From Rodentolepis nana (lineage: Eukaryota > Platyhelminthes > Cestoda > Cyclophyllidea > Hymenolepididae): 10,358 bases of DNA. The translations under genes and the position numbers were made by a program. Shown one piece after another: positions 8,101 to 10,358 of the stretch (its first letter is position 1; each line of letters starts with the position of its first letter). The stretch lies in the NCBI GenBank assembly GCA_900617975.1, contig UZAE01002091.1, positions 1-10,358 on the forward strand, given 5' to 3'. The notes under the pieces were generated by a model. It had not been told where the DNA came from. It was given only the letters and a program-made list of their open reading frames with translations, and made no database searches.

Positions 8101-10040
8101 CTGGTGAGGAAGTCTGTCAATGGGATGTTATTCTCCTGCAGGCAGCAGCATTTCACACAGATTTTGGAAGCGATCGAAGACTCCGTTGGAAGGGAATACG
8201 TCAGTGGGCCCAGCCAGAAGTGACCTTTATTTTGACACACCAATAGCACTGCAAATAGCCGCTAACAAACGGACAGCGAACTGTCAAATTATCCCAATTA
8301 CAGAGCTTGATGAGTTGGCATTAGCTTTAGGCTCCTTACTTTTCTCTGCCTTATTGCCTAGTCCTGTCAACGCAGAAAAATGATGAACACAAGATGAACT
8401 TGAAGACTTAACAAGCTTCTGCTTACTGACAGCAATTTCGGAGAGGAATACATGATTGTAAACGTTAACTTTATTATGCACGGTTCTTACAGGAACTGTC
8501 AGAGCAGAATTTGACATGATGATTGTAAAAATATTGACGTTTAATTGTCTGCCTGTAGTTATATTAGAATTTCAGATTAAATATGTGATATCAAAGTGTT
8601 TGCCAGAATGAGAATGAAATATCCTCTTCCTGTTAACTATTGACTGGGGAATGAAACCGAAATTAAGTATTAATTCGAAAAGAAAGGGCAGATAAGGAAA
8701 AAAAAATAAATAAAACAGCCAGCGATTGACCATTAGATTATGATAGCCTCGTGAAATTATTTTTATCATTCATTTCAAAATTGAAAAAAATACTGCATTT
8801 CAGATTACTTCGCATATTATAATTCGAATAATAGATAAAGTTCACCAACTAGTGTTCTAGGGCTTTTCTTCTGCATGAAACTTCTAGAATCAAATGATAC
8901 GCATACTCTCTAAGCTAAACTTGAAAGTATTTAGCATGGTGTTTTGTAGCATATTTTCCTTCTAAGCTGCGATTTTCTTAAATTAACAGGGTTTATTGTG
9001 TTGTATCTGGCGCAAAAGTTATTGATTAGTCTCAAATTTTTCCAACTTATCATACTACTTTATTGGCTAACGATGCAGATTTCTCAATTTAGATACCAGC
9101 GATGATCTGCTCTGCGTTAAGGCATATCCAGGAGCAACAGATCGAAATCAAGGTAAGCTGCTTTTCATTCTATCGTCCAACTTGTGAATGACAATTCCAT
9201 TGCTTTTAACTAACTTAATCGCGTGGATATGCTGTTAGACAAAATAATTTGATTGAATTGGCCATCACCTTGTATTACTTTCACTTCACCCCCTACAACT
9301 GAAGCTGAAATTGCCGAGTTGGTTTCTAGGTCGGGGAAAACGCGTGGTTTTAACTGCAAATTGACTTCAGTTATAAACCTAGCCAATAGGAATAAGTTTT
9401 AAGTTCCTTGTTGTGGAGTTTTGGGCTGATTTCAAGAATCACTTTAAAAATCTCATTTTAACGCGTATTTATTGGCCATTCCTAATAGTAAAAGTGAAGG
9501 TTTGCCAATATATCACTGGCATGCATAATATTTTCGATTTCTTTTGCACACGCCTCTAGTTCTATGCTTAATGAATCCCAAACTCCGGCCGGATACAGTA
9601 ATGACAATAGATGCAGAACTCGGTTCATCGGTTGGGATGAGCTGTGAGGCCATTGGCAGAGAACCAATCAAATACCTATGGTTCATGGGAAATGCCGTGG
9701 CTGACTGGATATCGAGCAGCCAAGGCGTTCGTGGTCCTAATCTTCATATTGAGCGAGTTGGTCGTGAACATATTGGCCAATATGTCTGTCAAGTTAAAAA
9801 TCCAATTGGAAGCCTCAACTATACATATCGCCTTACAGTGAAAGGTTAGTTGAAATCGAACAAGATAACAAAATCAATTTAAATCATCTCCATATATATA
9901 TGCAGACCTTATTCATTTTAGAACCTCCATCAGCTATCCCGAAGATTATAGTTAAAGTCGAGAACCAGACGCTGATTGCAGGGTCCAGTGGAGCTTTATC
10001 TTGTCGTGTGAAATGCTCATGTTCGGAGCCAATAATTCAG
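5043..10040 (+). CDS. FGFR/FGFRL1-type Ig-domain receptor, 5' part (spliced, partial)
   Basis: Joining 5043-5103, 7512-7859, 9093-9152, 9560-9844 and 9922-10040 gives 873 nt, 291 codons without a stop. Order: signal peptide (1-23), Ig1 (Cys47, Trp77, Cys118 in SDAGIYQC), linker (137-156), Ig2 (Cys185, Trp197, Cys233 in GQYVC), first half of Ig3 (Cys279). Ig2 has GSSV before its first Cys and ends with GSLNYTYRLTV. The Ig3 start has NQT, an A-G-S-S turn, LSC and PIIQ. These match FGF receptors, and RFR, DAGIYQC, GFG, GSSV and the NYT and NQT sequons fit FGFRL1/nou-darake best. Such proteins sit in the plasma membrane and bind FGF ligand and heparan sulfate; FGFRL types lack a kinase and modulate FGF signalling. 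The gene continues past the window, so kinase presence is unknown. Family 0.7, FGFRL branch about 0.45. Confidence 0.7.
5990..6001 (+). repeat. Target-site duplication, left, of retroposon copy 3
   Basis: CTATTCCACATA here matches CTATTCCGCATA at 6308-6319 with one mismatch, at the two ends of copy 3. One substitution since insertion suggests a moderately old copy. Confidence 0.75.
6002..6307 (-). mobile_element. SINE-like retroposon, copy 3 (full length, in intron 1, antisense)
   Basis: About 306 bp. It shares with copy 2 the 3' block TCAAATG...GGCGTTTTGAT...TTATCATTAGCCC (here at 6012-6050 on plus) and with copy 1 an identical head of about 47 nt ending at 6307. It is flanked by the 12-bp duplication CTATTCCRCATA. 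The tail on the sense strand is AAAGAAATATA. It lies antisense to the receptor gene. On the gene's strand the head presents GGAG|GTAAGT (GT at 6288-6289), a perfect 5' splice-site consensus. The minus-strand open frame that crosses it is not a gene. Confidence 0.8.
6308..6319 (+). repeat. Target-site duplication, right, of retroposon copy 3
   Basis: CTATTCCGCATA, one mismatch from 5990-6001, directly after the element head. Confidence 0.75.
7512..7859 (+). CDS. Receptor exon 2: first Ig domain
   Basis: 348 nt, phase 1 at both ends, residues 21-136. The acceptor is TTTTTTAG|C and the donor is CTG|GTAAGG (GT at 7860-7861). It begins with the end of the signal peptide (ALA|N), then a strand ending LRLEC with Cys47, an Asp-rich insertion (residues 52-72, six Asp), YQW with Trp77, RFRFLEGG, and the F-strand motif KSDAGIYQC with Cys118, followed by GVTGFG and the G strand FEVNIA. 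Cys47 and Cys118 are the expected core disulfide pair and Trp77 packs against it. RFR followed by DAGxYxC and GFG matches Ig1 of FGFRL1-type receptors. A whole Ig domain on one 1-1 exon is usual for this superfamily. An ATG inside the exon (7658) is not a plausible start. Confidence 0.85.
7860..9092 (+). other. Receptor intron 2 (1,233 nt, phase 1)
   Basis: GTAAGG donor and TTCTCAATTTAG acceptor. It holds a stretch (8142-8383) that opens after a good 3' splice site and stays in the receptor frame for 80 codons before a TGA; this is treated as an uncertain alternative exon. AATAAA motifs occur at about 8704-8713. The rest is AT-rich with nothing recognisable. Confidence 0.65.
8142..8383 (+). 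other. Possible alternative terminal exon in intron 2
   Basis: TTATTCTCCTGCAG is a good acceptor with AG at 8140-8141. Reading from 8142 in the phase left by exon 2 gives about 80 open codons (GSSISHRFWK... ending SPVNAEK) and a TGA at 8381-8383. No convincing 5' splice site follows, and an AATAAA lies downstream near 8704. If used, it would yield a secreted protein of Ig1 plus a novel tail. Against it: no recognisable domain, and the minus strand is also open here (8284-8517), so the openness may be compositional. Not counted as a confirmed exon. Confidence 0.2.
9093..9152 (+). CDS. Receptor exon 3: 20-residue linker between Ig1 and Ig2
   Basis: 60 nt, phase 1 at both ends, residues 137-156 (DTSDDLLCVKAYPGATDRNQ). 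The acceptor is CAATTTAG|A and the donor is CAAG|GTAAGC. It sits where FGF receptors carry the acid box, but has only a short acidic start (DTSDD). It is short enough to be missed by gene finders. Support is the paired splice sites, exact frame fit on both sides and the position in the domain order. Cys144 is not part of an Ig core and may pair with Cys159 in the next exon, or stay free. Skipping this exon would keep the frame. Confidence 0.7.
9153..9559 (+). other. Receptor intron 3 (407 nt, phase 1)
   Basis: GTAAGC donor and TGCACACGCCTCTAG acceptor. No element or RNA gene was seen. The minus-strand open frame at 9482-9667 overlaps the next exon and is a shadow. Confidence 0.7.
9560..9844 (+). 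CDS. Receptor exon 4: second Ig domain
   Basis: 285 nt, phase 1 at both ends, residues 157-251. The donor is AAAG|GTTAGT, weaker than the others. It contains NPKLRPDTV, then LGSSVGMSC with Cys185, YLWFMGNAV with Trp197, PNLHIERV, the F-strand motif GQYVC with Cys233, and KNPIGSLNYTYRLTV. The Cys185-Cys233 pair and Trp197 are the Ig core. In FGFRs this is the ligand- and heparin-binding Ig2; the GSSV turn and the NYT sequon (Asn243) on the G strand are as in FGFRL1. The stretch before the first Cys is poorer in Lys than the FGFR heparin site, so heparin binding is uncertain. The frame-shifted open frame at 9644-9841 is a shadow. Confidence 0.88.
9922..10040 (+). CDS. Receptor exon 5: first half of third Ig domain
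   Basis: 119 nt, entering in phase 1 and leaving in phase 0, residues 252-291. A 77-nt intron (9845-9921) precedes it, with acceptor CATTTTAG|A; the donor is CAG|GTGAGT. It encodes EPPSAIPKIIV, NQT (sequon at Asn266), an A-G-S-S turn, LSC with Cys279, and PIIQ at the end. It stops just before the expected core Trp, so Ig3 is split over two exons, as the IIIa and IIIb/c exons are in vertebrate FGFRs. Cys283 and Cys285 (KCSC) are extra to the Ig core. The open frame at 9900-10124 includes this exon but begins in the intron and runs past the donor, so its ends are artefacts. Confidence 0.82.
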
Positions 10041-10358
10041 GTGAGTAGTTGTATAAGCGTTCTTTCCTATAGAAGCAAAAAATGGGGAAGTGGGGTGTGT
10101 GTGGGGGGGGAGTGGTGGGGTTAGAAAGAAGATTGATTTATGGTCTGTTTCCACCTTCCCTAACTGACTATTTTGGTAGGGGTTATAAATTATTCAGTTG
10201 ACAAAATGAAGCTGAAGTGATAAGAAACGGAAACACCTTGTAAAAATATAAATATTTTTCTCACGATTTAGCGGGCAAACAAATTAACCGTGAAAAAAAA
10301 TGCATTTGTATGCAGTGGAGATGGACATTAATTTATTTTCTCCAGAGCCCCCCCCCTT
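10041..10358 (+). other. Receptor intron 5, start only
   Basis: It begins GTGAGT after a phase 0 exon end and is not clearly closed before the window edge. It holds four G-tracts at 10084-10120 and nine C at 10348-10356. Two AG acceptors occur near the end: TGTATGCAG|TGG (10315) and TTTTCTCCAG|AGC (10345). The first would supply an in-frame Trp, but its pyrimidine tract is poor. Neither is called as an exon. Confidence 0.55.
10084..10120 (+). other. Canonical G-quadruplex motif in intron 5
   Basis: G4 (10084-10087), 4-nt loop, G4 (10092-10095), 7-nt TGTGTGT loop, G8 (10103-10110), 6-nt loop, G4 (10117-10120). It fits the four-tract pattern with loops of seven or fewer on the transcribed gene's sense strand, 43 nt after the exon 5 donor. 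G-runs near donors are known intronic splicing enhancers in animals; use here is inferred. Confidence 0.5.

Noticed and set aside
8284..8517. Minus-strand open frame of 77 codons, Ser/Lys-rich
   Set aside because: It overlaps the candidate alternative exon on the other strand, has no recognised domain, and no initiation or splice context was seen.
9644..9841. Second plus-strand frame over exon 4
   Set aside because: Out of frame with the Ig2 coding exon, whose Cys-Trp-Cys core and splice phases fix the real frame.
10316..10358. Possible next receptor exon starting TGG (Trp) after TGTATGCAG
   Set aside because: The phase and the leading Trp fit Ig3, but the acceptor lacks a polypyrimidine tract, the following residues do not look like an Ig C strand, and the window ends in a C-run.

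Overview
The window looks like nuclear DNA of an invertebrate animal. It is AT-rich, its coding sequence is split by GT-AG introns (one only 77 nt long), it has long non-coding stretches, and it carries dispersed retroposons and a decayed Tc1/mariner-type transposase. A parasitic flatworm (tapeworm or fluke) would fit the mix of tiny and long introns, the fast-evolving receptor and the repeat load. That placement is an inference; no single sequence here proves it.

Layout. 1-279: copy 1 of a dispersed ~300 bp repeat, cut by the window edge. 280-1374: no gene seen. 1375-1955 (minus): a broken Tc1/mariner-superfamily transposase. 2230-2573: copy 2 of the repeat, opposite orientation, bounded by a perfect 14-bp target-site duplication and ending in an (ATA)n-like tail. 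2574-3340: no gene seen. About 3340-3480: a CpG-richer block with paired inverted CCAAT boxes and GCGCAT motifs, the best promoter candidate. 5034-10040 (plus): the 5' part of one protein-coding gene in five coding exons. Repeat copy 3 (6002-6307, with a 12-bp target-site duplication) lies antisense in its first coding intron.

The gene. Exons 5043-5103, 7512-7859, 9093-9152, 9560-9844 and 9922-10040 join without a stop into 291 codons: a signal peptide, Ig domain 1, a 20-residue linker exon, Ig domain 2 and the first half of Ig domain 3. The pattern matches FGF receptors and most closely the FGFR-like (FGFRL1 / planarian nou-darake) branch. The window stops inside Ig3, so it cannot show whether a tyrosine kinase follows (FGFR) or a short tail (FGFRL).

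The most interesting points are the receptor assignment, its frame-neutral exon design, an open reading frame behind a good 3' splice site in intron 2 that could encode a truncated secreted form, a retroposon family with an unusually conserved head that faintly resembles U1 snRNA, and a transposase relic from which the segments carrying the second and third catalytic aspartates are missing.
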